Below, in pieces: positions 36,441 to 44,366 of a DNA stretch of 64,000 nt; position 1 is the stretch's first letter, and the number at the start of each line of letters is the position of its first letter. A program made the position numbers and the translations under genes. The stretch covers positions 868,001-932,000 of the forward strand of contig NZ_CP054052.1 in the NCBI RefSeq assembly GCF_013283835.1, written 5' to 3'. Source of the DNA: Poseidonibacter lekithochrous. Lineage in GTDB: Bacteria > Campylobacterota > Campylobacteria > Campylobacterales > Arcobacteraceae. The notes below the pieces were generated by a model that did no database searches, was not told the DNA's origin, and was given only the letters and a program-made list of their open reading frames with translations.

Positions 36441-38370
36441 AAATTGTTTTTTGTTCTTTATTTACTTCTTTTAAAAATGTTTTTTCATGAGTGATTTTTC
36501 TTATAATTAAATCCCATTTTTTTTCTTCACTACTAAATAAAGCATCAATAGTATCCTTGTCAAGAGGAATAGAATTACCAACTTTAATAGGTAAATCCCA
36601 TTTTGGAGATAACATAGGATTTATTTTAACTTGATTTAGAATTGTTTTTCCATCTTTAGATTTTCTTCCATCTAATTTAATAAGTAAAGAATGGTTTATT
36701 GCATCATTTATATTTTTATCTAAGGCTGCACCAATTTTTACAGGATTATATGCAAATGATATTAATGTTTCTTCCGATATTTTGTCATAATTTCTATAAA
36801 GTCTAAAAAAATTACATAACCTGTGAATTGCATTAGTTATTTTATTGTTTGCATCAATTATTGCATTTTCCCAAAACCAATTTGATGATTCCCTAATTGA
36901 TAAGTTTTGGATTTCCTTAGAAATTAATCCACTCGCAAGCATATCCTTACCATAAAATAGACAGTTATTATAAATTGATTTCTGAATTTGTAAAAATGCT
37001 CTTGGGTTGTCTTTAGTTATATTTATAATAGTTTTAAATCCTGAATAATTGATTTTTTTGTTATATGTCAATAAAATTTGATATATTAAATCTTCTTTAA
37101 AGTGTCTTACTTGACCCATGTATTCTTTTGACTTAGTTAAACATTCTTTTTTTATTAAACTACTTACTTCTAAATAATTATTATTTTTAAACTTTCTGTA
37201 AAATTCTAATATATTTATTTTTTCATACACAGCATTATCTTTAACACTTAAATTTTCTACAATTTGATTTATTAGTTCTCTTTCTATTCCAAAGCTTGAT
37301 AATTCTTTGATTAATTTTTTAAAATATTTTCGTTCTTCACTTTTTTCATTATATATGAATTTAATATTCTGAATAGGTTCATCATTTTCAAAAAGACTAT
37401 CTAACGTTTCTTTAGAGTAGTGTGCGTTAATTCTTTTATTAAAAAGCTCTATACAAAACTTTTCATTAATATCTTTATTTCTTTTATCGGCTTTAACCAA
37501 ATTATAACCAATAAATTTCTTTTCAACTTCTGCTCCATGTAATAATTTTTCATTTGCATCAAAAGTGGCTTCTGTTTTTAGTGAATATAGCCTACCTGAT
37601 ACTTTTATTGAAATTTCATCTACATACCTTGGATGTCTAATAATTGTATTTATATACTTCTGTTGTTCTTCATTAAGATTTTCAAATTCATCAATAAAGT
37701 AAACAACTTTTAATTCATTAAGAGATTCAATTTTAGTTAAGATTTCATGAGTGATATCGTAAAAAATATTATTTCTACTATCAAATAATAATAGATCTTC
37801 ATCTAGATTTTTTGCCATTCCCATGTTTATTTTAGAAATTGCTTTATCAAAAGATTTATGTTTTTTTCTAAATAATAGATATAAATCTTCACAACTATTT
37901 ATACTATGTTCATCAAGATATAAATATTGTTCAATTATTTCAATAAATTCAATTTTAGATTCATCAACATTACTATCATGAATTATTTCTTTTATCGTGT
38001 ATAAAAATTCTTCTATCATAATTAGATTTAAATAATAAAAAAAATATTCATTCCATAGTACTTGTTCTTCTTTTTTTATTCTATTAAATCTACTTAGAGA
38101 ATAGTCATTTAATGATATATAGACACTAAAGAATTTATCTTGTTTTATTGTATTAATAATGTTACAGTCATTATTAGCTCTAATTTTTTGAGAATCATAT
38201 GAGAAGTATCTTATCAAGTGTGTTTTTCCACTTCCTTTTGCCCCTAAAATATACATTGGCTTAGGTGAAACTAATAGATCCTTATAATAATCTCTTACTT
38301 CTGCCCAATAACTAACAATATGACTTTCATCTAAATGTTCTGCTTTTGTTATTTCAAATGGATTTTTCAT
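36421..38370 (-). CDS. ORC/CDC6-like AAA+ ATPase of putative defence cassette
   Basis: A 649-residue NTPase with Walker A G-A-K-G-S-G-K-T-H (43-51) and Walker B V-V-Y-F-I-D-E-F-E-N-L (222-232). A sensor-like I-K-V-S-G-R-L-Y-S follows near 255-263, and a long helical C-terminal half ends in a likely winged-helix region. The N-terminal P-F-E-I-T-K-A-E plus E-F-E-N-L suits the ORC/CDC6-type ATPases described in bacterial conflict systems. One base is shared with the PRTase-like gene and 20 with the third gene, so all three are translated together. It is probably the regulatory switch. Assignment is by motifs and context. Confidence 0.75.
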   Translation of the reverse strand: MKNPFEITKAEHLDESHIVSYWAEVRDYYKDLLVSPKPMYILGAKGSGKTHLIRYFSYDSQKIRANNDCNIINTIKQDKFFSVYISLNDYSLSRFNRIKKEEQVLWNEYFFYYLNLIMIEEFLYTIKEIIHDSNVDESKIEFIEIIEQYLYLDEHSINSCEDLYLLFRKKHKSFDKAISKINMGMAKNLDEDLLLFDSRNNIFYDITHEILTKIESLNELKVVYFIDEFENLNEEQQKYINTIIRHPRYVDEISIKVSGRLYSLKTEATFDANEKLLHGAEVEKKFIGYNLVKADKRNKDINEKFCIELFNKRINAHYSKETLDSLFENDEPIQNIKFIYNEKSEERKYFKKLIKELSSFGIERELINQIVENLSVKDNAVYEKINILEFYRKFKNNNYLEVSSLIKKECLTKSKEYMGQVRHFKEDLIYQILLTYNKKINYSGFKTIINITKDNPRAFLQIQKSIYNNCLFYGKDMLASGLISKEIQNLSIRESSNWFWENAIIDANNKITNAIHRLCNFFRLYRNYDKISEETLISFAYNPVKIGAALDKNINDAINHSLLIKLDGRKSKDGKTILNQVKINPMLSPKWDLPIKVGNSIPLDKDTIDALFSSEEKKWDLIIRKITHEKTFLKEVNKEQKTIYEFIND

Positions 38371-39317
38371 TATCTATATACCTTTTCATATCTTTTGAAT
38401 ATTGGTGTCCATTCATCTGATTCTGCCCAAATAATCGGAATAGTATTATTAGGAATATTATAAAAAAAACCTAACAATAATTGAGAATCTTTAAATCCAC
38501 AACTTTTAAGGTATTTTTTTAAACTATCCTTGTCTTTTAGGCCATATTCTTTATAATCAAAATCAAATTTATCATAGTAGAATGTTTCAGAATTTTCTTT
38601 TAATAAAGTGATTTCTTCTTTATTATCAATATACTTTGACTTTTCATTACAAACTTTAAATGTATTATCTAGTTTAAAAATAAATTTTAATTCAAAACTA
38701 ATTATTTCTAGTGATTTAATGGTTTTCATAATTTCATCTATTGCTTCAGTCGTTGCAAATAAAACATAATATGAAAATTTTATTTTATCTTTCTTTAAAT
38801 CGTTTACATTTTCTTTTATAAATTTTATAGCTTGACTTCCTGATGCTGTTAAATCATCAATTATTATTACTCTTTCTATGTCTTCATGAATTGTTTTGAT
38901 TTCAGATAAACTACAGAATAAATCTTTTCTTAAACTATTTTCTTGTCTAAAAAAATATAATAATAACGAGCTACTTTCCGAGGGGTTACCTAATAGAACA
39001 AATCTAGTTTTTTTTAATTCATGATTAAAAAAGTTTGTATATTCTTCTAAATTAAAGGAATTTGTTTCTTTTCTATATTCTTGTATAATTGGTGTTTTAT
39101 ATAAGTCTTCATACATCGTATTTAAACATGTGCGAATTTCTTTAACATTAAAGTACATAAATTGGCTAAGAAGTTTAAGCACTAATTCTTTTTCTGTCTC
39201 TGTCTCAAAATTATTTAGCCATTTTTCAATACTTAATTTATTAATATCTTCTTTCCATATACTTTCTGCGAGTACATCTATTTTTAATGCTTTGATTTTA
39301 CCTATCAAATCATCCAT
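38370..39317 (-). CDS. PRTase-like protein (conflict-system phosphoribosyltransferase fold)
   Basis: 315 residues, first gene of the cassette. V-I-I-I-D-D-L-T-A-S-G-S-Q-A-I (150-164) is a phosphoribosyltransferase PRPP-binding signature (D-D-x-T-x-S/T-G). An earlier loop, L-L-G-N-P-S-E-S-S-S (108-117), precedes it. The rest is helical and acidic, unlike housekeeping PRTases. Its link to an ORC/CDC6-like ATPase gene matches the PRTase-CE elements reported in surveys of prokaryotic immune systems. The substrate is unknown; a PRTase effector could consume PRPP or modify a nucleotide. The flank upstream (39318-39537) is AT-rich and empty. Confidence 0.75.
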   Translation of the reverse strand: MDDLIGKIKALKIDVLAESIWKEDINKLSIEKWLNNFETETEKELVLKLLSQFMYFNVKEIRTCLNTMYEDLYKTPIIQEYRKETNSFNLEEYTNFFNHELKKTRFVLLGNPSESSSLLLYFFRQENSLRKDLFCSLSEIKTIHEDIERVIIIDDLTASGSQAIKFIKENVNDLKKDKIKFSYYVLFATTEAIDEIMKTIKSLEIISFELKFIFKLDNTFKVCNEKSKYIDNKEEITLLKENSETFYYDKFDFDYKEYGLKDKDSLKKYLKSCGFKDSQLLLGFFYNIPNNTIPIIWAESDEWTPIFKRYEKVYR

Positions 39318-39504
39318 TTTATTCCTTAACTATAATTTTTAAAACTAAATAGTATATCAATTAACTACTAACTAATAAATAAATTATTATTTAATGTTGT
39401 ATGAAAAATTTAATATCTACTTATTTATTTACAGTATTAAATTACTTCATTTAATATATTTTATTGTTTGTTAATAAATATTTAAAGTTTAGGGAGTGTT
39501 TTAA

Positions 39505-39516
39505 GAAGTATACTTC
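39505..39516. repeat. 12-bp palindrome, first copy
   Basis: GAAGTATACTTC, a perfect palindrome, repeated 40 bases further on (39545-39556) in the terminator of the methyltransferase gene. It lies about 190 bases upstream of the defence-like cassette. Confidence 0.45.
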
Positions 39517-39537
39517 GTATTTCTATCAGTTTTAAAT

Positions 39538-39563
39538 AAAAAGAGAAGTATACTTCTCTTTTT
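39538..39563 (-). terminator. Terminator after methyltransferase gene
   Basis: A 26-base perfect palindrome with AAAAA at the left and TTTTT at the right, holding the second GAAGTATACTTC copy. It lies 3 bases past the minus-strand stop and could work in both directions. Confidence 0.75.
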
Positions 39564-39566
39564 AAT

Positions 39567-40649
39567 CTATTTTTTCTTTGGAGCTAAAACCCAAAGTTCT
39601 ACTTTTTCGTTCTTTCTATTATCTTCTCTTTTTGTTCTTCTAGAAGATGCTCTTACTTCTCTTGTAAGATGTAAGTCTTTTCTAAATCTACCATTGTTTC
39701 TAAGCTCTTCAATGATTGGATTTGTACTATCTTCACCTACAACTTGTGCAAGGTTTGAGAATATTAGTACTATTTTTCCATCAGGTTTTAGATGTTGTGC
39801 AGCTTGCTCGAAGAATCTTGGGAATAACTCTTCTTCATAATACATAGCTTTGTCAATACCTTCTTCAAGTTTATGCTTAGCTTTTATCCATGGAGGATTA
39901 AATACAATTAGGTCAGCATTAACATCACAGTTCTCAAATAAATCTCCATGATTTAATGTAATCTTATCTTCGTATCCTAATCTTTTTGTTTCTTCATTTA
40001 CACCAATAACAGCATTTTTATTTGAATCTGTTGCATAAATATTATCAAAACCATTTTGGATTAATTGGAATGATAAAATTCCACTACCAACACCGATTTC
40101 AATAACATTATCTTTAGGTCCATCATATTTTTTTAGGTATCTATCGAATAATTTTAAGTGATCAAATCTAGTAGGGAAGTATGTTCCAAAATAAGGCTTA
40201 AGAGTAATATCTAAAGTCTTAACTTCAAGACCTTTTTCATACCATTGCCATGAGCTGTTCATTCCTTGAACATCTGGGAAAGATACATAAAACTCTGAAA
40301 CATCTGGGTATAACAGTTCTAACCAACCAACTTTTGGTGCTTTTTTAACTGCTAATTTATTGTCTTTTACTTTGATTAATAATCTATGAGATGCTTTTCT
40401 AAAAGCATTTCTGTATTCTCTTTGTCCTCTAAAACTTTTGTCAGTATATTTAAACGAAAGTCTCTTTTTTAATTCACCTAGAATTAAAAGTCCATTACTA
40501 TAAAACTCTTCAGCAATTACGTATCTTCCTGCAATCATATCTTTTACAGTTGCTTTTATATCCATCTTTCGATAGAAGCTAATAGCATCAACGTCAGTAG
40601 TGATAATTTCTGGTCTATCTACTTTGATAGAATCTAAATTTGTATTCAT
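39567..40649 (-). CDS. SAM-dependent methyltransferase with N-P-P-W motif
   Basis: A 360-residue enzyme. The SAM site V-I-E-I-G-V-G-S-G-I-L (about 183-193) and motif IV F-N-P-P-W (about 250) put it in the HemK/RlmG group, which methylates amide or exocyclic amino nitrogens of protein glutamine, rRNA or DNA bases. The N-terminal ~150 residues are a separate domain, possibly for substrate binding. The C-terminus is strongly basic, which favours RNA or ribosome binding. Monocistronic. The target is unresolved. Confidence 0.83.
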   Translation of the reverse strand: MNTNLDSIKVDRPEIITTDVDAISFYRKMDIKATVKDMIAGRYVIAEEFYSNGLLILGELKKRLSFKYTDKSFRGQREYRNAFRKASHRLLIKVKDNKLAVKKAPKVGWLELLYPDVSEFYVSFPDVQGMNSSWQWYEKGLEVKTLDITLKPYFGTYFPTRFDHLKLFDRYLKKYDGPKDNVIEIGVGSGILSFQLIQNGFDNIYATDSNKNAVIGVNEETKRLGYEDKITLNHGDLFENCDVNADLIVFNPPWIKAKHKLEEGIDKAMYYEEELFPRFFEQAAQHLKPDGKIVLIFSNLAQVVGEDSTNPIIEELRNNGRFRKDLHLTREVRASSRRTKREDNRKNEKVELWVLAPKKK

Positions 40650-40762
40650 TTGGGTATTCCTCTAATCATATTCTGAATTCTAATGTATAAGGGCTTATTT
40701 TAAGATTGTAAATATGTGATTATAGAAAGAATATTGTAATTCTTTTCTATGGCTTAAATAGT

Positions 40763-40768
40763 TATAAT
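40763..40768 (+). promoter_or_regulatory. -10 element of the agmatine deiminase-like gene
   Basis: TATAAT in TAGTTATAAT lies 20 bases before the ATG at 40788. Confidence 0.5.
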
Positions 40769-40787
40769 CAAAGAAAAAAGATTCCCC

Positions 40788-41912
40788 ATGATTTCAAGAA
40801 GAAAATTTATTTATACATCATCACTATTATCTCTAGGATTATCTATGAATATAAATGCAAAAACTACTAAGAGTGAGAATACTTTTGAATTTTATATGCC
40901 TGAAGAATCCCTAAAACACAAACAAACATGGATGTCATTTGTAGCAAATGATTATATTTGGTCAAAACGACAAATATCTGAGGTAAAAAGAAATCTAAGT
41001 CTAATTGCAAAAACTATTGCTAAGTACGAACCCGTATCAGTATTAGTAAGCCCATATGATAAAAACAAAGTTATCAAGCTTCTCGATGGTTTAGACTCTC
41101 ATAATTATCCTATTACTTTAGTAGAGAAAGAAATAGATGATTTATGGCTTCGAGATACAGGACCTACATTTGTATACAATAATAAAAATGAGAAATTAGG
41201 AGTTGATTTCAATTTTAATGGTTGGGGAGAAGATCAAGAACATGAGCTTGACTCAACTGTAGCTTCTTTTATTACAAAAACTGCAAATACAAAAACAATC
41301 AAAACAGACCTCGTTTTAGAAGGAGGGTGTTTTGAAATAAATGGTAAAGGTTTAGCCATTATGAGTGAATCTTGTATCTTAAATGACAATAGAAATCCAA
41401 ACAAAAGTAAAAAAGAAGTAGAAGAAGAACTGAAATATCTTTTAGGATTAGAAAAAATCATTTGGCTAAAAGGCATCAAAGGCAAAGATATTACAGATGG
41501 TCATACCGATTTTTATGCAAGATTTATAAGTAGTGATGAGATTATCGTAGCTTATGAACCCTATGAGGAATCATATGAACATGAACTTACAAAAGAAAAT
41601 ATTTCTATTTTAGCAAAAGCTACAAACCTAAAAGGTGAAAAGTTTAAAATCACATTATTAGAAAATCCTCAAGAAGTAAATGAGAAGTATGGAATAGAAG
41701 ATTTTGCAGCGGGATATATTGGATATTATTTATGTAATGATGCTGTGATTATGCAAAGTTTTGGAGATGATTATGCTGATAAAAAAGCAAAAGATACTCT
41801 ACAAAAAGCGTATCCAAATAGAATTATTGAACAAATAAGAATAGATGGAATTGCTTCTGGTGGAGGTAGCATTCATTGTGCTACACAACAAGAACCTATT
41901 GATTTACTATAA
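40788..41912 (+). CDS. Agmatine deiminase family protein with TAT signal
   Basis: 374 residues of the peptidylarginine/agmatine deiminase fold, which converts agmatine to N-carbamoylputrescine and ammonia. Catalytic features: D-T-G-P-T, T-D-G-H-T-D and the nucleophile Cys in G-S-I-H-C (C364). The N-terminus M-I-S-R-R-K-F-I-Y followed by a hydrophobic stretch is a twin-arginine signal, so this copy is exported folded, unlike most cytoplasmic agmatine deiminases. It may use external agmatine or another guanidino compound. It overlaps the convergent small gene by 17 bases. Confidence 0.9.
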   Translation: MISRRKFIYTSSLLSLGLSMNINAKTTKSENTFEFYMPEESLKHKQTWMSFVANDYIWSKRQISEVKRNLSLIAKTIAKYEPVSVLVSPYDKNKVIKLLDGLDSHNYPITLVEKEIDDLWLRDTGPTFVYNNKNEKLGVDFNFNGWGEDQEHELDSTVASFITKTANTKTIKTDLVLEGGCFEINGKGLAIMSESCILNDNRNPNKSKKEVEEELKYLLGLEKIIWLKGIKGKDITDGHTDFYARFISSDEIIVAYEPYEESYEHELTKENISILAKATNLKGEKFKITLLENPQEVNEKYGIEDFAAGYIGYYLCNDAVIMQSFGDDYADKKAKDTLQKAYPNRIIEQIRIDGIASGGGSIHCATQQEPIDLL

Positions 41913-42102
41913 TTGTATTATCACTCTTAATGTTGAATTTGATTTTATATTTGACTAGTGCATTAACGATATTATCATACTCTTCGAGTAGTTTAATCGT
42001 ATTTGTATTAAAATAGTTTCTTATTTGAAAAGAATTTTTGTTGAAGTTGTACTTGTATATAGTACAGTCAATTTCTGATAGAATTTCATTATTTAGCGCC
42101 AT
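41896..42102 (-). CDS. Small protein, unknown (68 residues)
   Basis: A 68-residue ORF with GGAG 7 bases before its ATG. It is mildly charged, with many Asn and Ile and no membrane segment. The 3' end overlaps the convergent deiminase gene by 17 bases. The good ribosome site supports translation; no family was recognised. Confidence 0.5.
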   Translation of the reverse strand: MALNNEILSEIDCTIYKYNFNKNSFQIRNYFNTNTIKLLEEYDNIVNALVKYKIKFNIKSDNTIIVNQ

Positions 42103-42177
42103 CGTAAACTCCTATATAATATATAGATTCATTGTAATTAAAAAATAGATATAAATCAAGTGACTAAGGTCAAGAAA

Positions 42178-42372
42178 ATGGAAGAAATACACATTCAATG
42201 CCCATACTGTTTACAAGCGGTAACAGTTTTATTAGATACAGGTGTATATGAATATACAACATTAATAGATGATTGTGAAGTTTGTTGTCGTCCAATCGAA
42301 ATATCATATACCACTGAAGATGGTGTGATATCGAGCTATTCATACAATAGTATTGAAGGCAATGAGAACTAA
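42178..42372 (+). CDS. CPXCG-type small cysteine-rich protein
   Basis: A 64-residue protein. It starts at the ATG at 42178, which has AAGG 8 bases upstream, rather than the in-frame GTG at 42160. C-P-Y-C and C-E-V-C-C form a zinc-ribbon of the short CPxCG family, found widely in proteobacteria with no known function. It lies 47 bases before truD on the same strand, but truD has its own -10. Confidence 0.8.
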   Translation: MEEIHIQCPYCLQAVTVLLDTGVYEYTTLIDDCEVCCRPIEISYTTEDGVISSYSYNSIEGNEN

Positions 42373-42385
42373 ATACAAATTTGAC

Positions 42386-42391
42386 TATAAT
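42386..42391 (+). promoter_or_regulatory. -10 element of truD
   Basis: TATAAT in TTGACTATAAT, 29 bases before the truD ATG. Confidence 0.5.
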
Positions 42392-42419
42392 TGCGAAAAA
42401 TAAATAAAAGATATAAAAT

Positions 42420-43421
42420 ATGATAAAAAGAGAATTCTTTCAAAAACACAAAAGTTTAGATTTTAAGTTCTATCAAAATGTAGATGATTTTGTGGTTGAA
42501 GAAGTGCCTATTAAATTCACAGGCAAAGGTAATTTTATAATTGCCAAAATTAAAAAAGAAAGATTAGGTACTTGGGACTTAATGGAAGCTCTAAGCAAAG
42601 GGCTTAAAATATATGAAAATGAGTTAGGATATGCAGGTCTTAAAGATAAAAATGCAACAACAACTCAATATATTTCAATTCCAAGAAAGTATGCAAAAGA
42701 TCTAAAAAACTTTAGACATCCAAGAATCAAAATATTAGAAACAACTCTACATAAAGAGAAGTTAAATATTGGAGATTTAATTGGTAATAAATTTGAGATT
42801 AACTTACATGAAGTAAAACAAGAAGATGTAGGTAAAATCGAAAAATATATAAACCAAGTTGCTAAAAAAGGAATGCTTAACTATTTTGGATACCAAAGAT
42901 TTGGACATGATGGAGCAGAAAACTTAGAAAAAGCAAAAAAATATATCTACGGTGATTTAACAATAAAAGATAGAAAATTATCAAAAATGTTAGTTGCTGC
43001 TTATCAAAGTGATTTCTTTAATAAATGGTTAGTTGAAAGACTAAACATGAGTGATGAGTCATTTGAAGCTTTAGATGGAGATGTATTTAGAGTTTATGAA
43101 ACAGATAGATTTTTCACTCCTAAAAACTTAACAGAAGCTATGGAAAAAGATTTTAAAGCTAAAAAAATTGTTCCAAGTGGATTATTACCTGGTAGAAAAG
43201 CATTTAGAGCTATTGGAAAAGCTAAAGAGATTGAAGAAAAGTATGATGATACATATATTCAAGAAAAAGGTTATAGAAGAGATGCTCTTGTATATCCAAC
43301 TAATATTAATATCAAATACAATAAAGAAACACAAAAATGTAAAGTAAGATTTACACTACCAAAAGGTTCATACGCAACTGTTTTAATAGAAAACATTGCA
43401 AATAGAAACCTAAAAGCTTAA
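42420..43421 (+). CDS. truD: tRNA pseudouridine(13) synthase TruD
   Basis: A 333-residue enzyme that makes pseudouridine at tRNA position 13. The catalytic Asp is D76 in G-Y-A-G-L-K-D-K-N-A-T-T, and N-Y-F-G-Y-Q-R-F-G is the second family signature. Length is normal for the shorter Campylobacterota form. The stop codon is inside a shared terminator with the thioredoxin-like gene. Confidence 0.95.
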   Translation: MIKREFFQKHKSLDFKFYQNVDDFVVEEVPIKFTGKGNFIIAKIKKERLGTWDLMEALSKGLKIYENELGYAGLKDKNATTTQYISIPRKYAKDLKNFRHPRIKILETTLHKEKLNIGDLIGNKFEINLHEVKQEDVGKIEKYINQVAKKGMLNYFGYQRFGHDGAENLEKAKKYIYGDLTIKDRKLSKMLVAAYQSDFFNKWLVERLNMSDESFEALDGDVFRVYETDRFFTPKNLTEAMEKDFKAKKIVPSGLLPGRKAFRAIGKAKEIEEKYDDTYIQEKGYRRDALVYPTNINIKYNKETQKCKVRFTLPKGSYATVLIENIANRNLKA

Positions 43422-43448
43422 ATAAAAGAGATTATCTCTTTTATTTAA
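43418..43448. terminator. Bidirectional terminator, truD / thioredoxin-like gene
   Basis: A perfect 14-bp stem (43418-43431 with 43435-43448) has a TTA loop. It holds the TAA of truD and the stop of the minus-strand gene. Confidence 0.8.
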
Positions 43449-43803
43449 AATACTTATTCACACTATTTGTTAATTGCTCAACAGTTTTGATTCCTCGCTC
43501 TTTTGCAAGAACTTCACCATTTTTAATATAAACTAACATTGGCACTGCGAAGGCTTTATACTTTTGAGTAAGAGCAGGTTCTTTCTCAATATCCACTTTA
43601 TAGATTTCTACATTGTCTGGTTTGCTTGTATTATATTTTGTCATGTTCCGCTCTAGAACCTTACAAGACCCTCACCATACTGCGTAAAAATCAATGATTA
43701 CATTTTTGTTTGCTATTTTTTGGTCGAAATTATCTGCAGTTAATTCTTCAAATGCAAATAATGAACTAAACCCAAGAAATAAAAACAGAACTAGTTTTTT
43801 CAT
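43441..43803 (-). CDS. Thioredoxin-like selenoprotein candidate (in-frame TGA as Sec44)
   Basis: An ORF of 120 residues if TGA at 43672-43674 is read through. AAAGGA precedes the ATG at 43803. A signal peptide (1-17, F-L-G-F-S-S-L-F-A) is followed by a thioredoxin fold: I-I-D-F-Y-A-V-W then TGA, then G-S-C-K (C47), with cis-Pro loop F-A-V-P-M. The TGA sits where the first active-site Cys of W-C-G-x-C-K belongs. A hairpin follows 12-19 bases later. Codons remain in frame on both sides with no other stop. A nonsense mutation is the alternative. The paralogue at 43865 has Cys there. sel genes are not in the window. Confidence 0.75.
43638..43666 (-). promoter_or_regulatory. Candidate bacterial SECIS element
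   Basis: Downstream of the TGA on the minus strand, TTGT-AAG-GTTC, loop TAGAGCG and GAAC-ATG-ACAA form a hairpin with two paired sections. The apical loop begins about 16 bases after the TGA and, if the U-G pair closes, has G at position 2, as bacterial SECIS elements require. Confidence 0.55.
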
Positions 43804-43864
43804 CTTTGATCCTTTTTTTGTATAATATAAAAACTTTGTTTAGTTTTTGTAAATACAAAAAAAA

Positions 43865-44227
43865 CTATTGAAAATATTTGTTAAAACTATCTTCAATTTG
43901 TTCTGTTGTTTTTATTGCATCTTCTCTAGCTATCTCTTTTCCGTCTTTAAAATAAATAAATAATGGGATAGTAATTGCATCATATTTTTTAGTCAAATAA
44001 ACTTCTTCACCTATATCAACTTTGTATATTGATAAATTAAGATCTTTATCTATTTTTGATTTGGATAAGTTATTAGATGTTTCTTTACAGATATCACACC
44101 AAGTGGCATAAAATTTTACTACTGTATTTCCTTTTTTTATTTTTTCATCAAAATTGTTTTCATTTAGATGTTCAAATGCAAATATATTACTTATAAGAAG
44201 TAGAGAAATAAAAATAGTTTTAAACAT
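43865..44227 (-). CDS. Exported thioredoxin-like protein (W-C-D-I-C-K)
   Basis: A 120-residue thioredoxin fold protein. The ATG at 44227 has AAAGGA 5 bases upstream; a longer in-frame start at 44245 has none. The signal peptide (1-16) is F-I-S-L-L-L-I-S-N-I-F-A. Active site F-Y-A-T-W-C-D-I-C-K and cis-Pro T-I-P-L-F. It is a close paralogue of the selenoprotein candidate just downstream, with the same length and C-terminus (N-K-Y-F). It is likely a periplasmic disulfide reductase or isomerase. Confidence 0.88.
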   Translation of the reverse strand: MFKTIFISLLLISNIFAFEHLNENNFDEKIKKGNTVVKFYATWCDICKETSNNLSKSKIDKDLNLSIYKVDIGEEVYLTKKYDAITIPLFIYFKDGKEIAREDAIKTTEQIEDSFNKYFQ

Positions 44228-44366
44228 AATTATCCTTTGTAACATTCATTATAACTTTTATATGTGTAGTTTGTGTTGGGTAAAGAGGATAATTTTTATC
44301 TTCTTTTATAAACTTTTTTGCTATTGTGAAATTATAAAATTAAACAATTATCAAAAGAGAAAAATT

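Noticed and set aside
43441-43644. A free-standing 67-residue thioredoxin fragment
   Set aside because: It starts at an internal Met with no ribosome site; the same frame runs upstream through one TGA to a proper start at 43803.
44154-44366. 71-residue N-terminal extension of SelO
   Set aside because: It overlaps the divergent thioredoxin-like gene, has Cys/Ile/Tyr-rich nonsense composition, and SelO homology begins at 44367.
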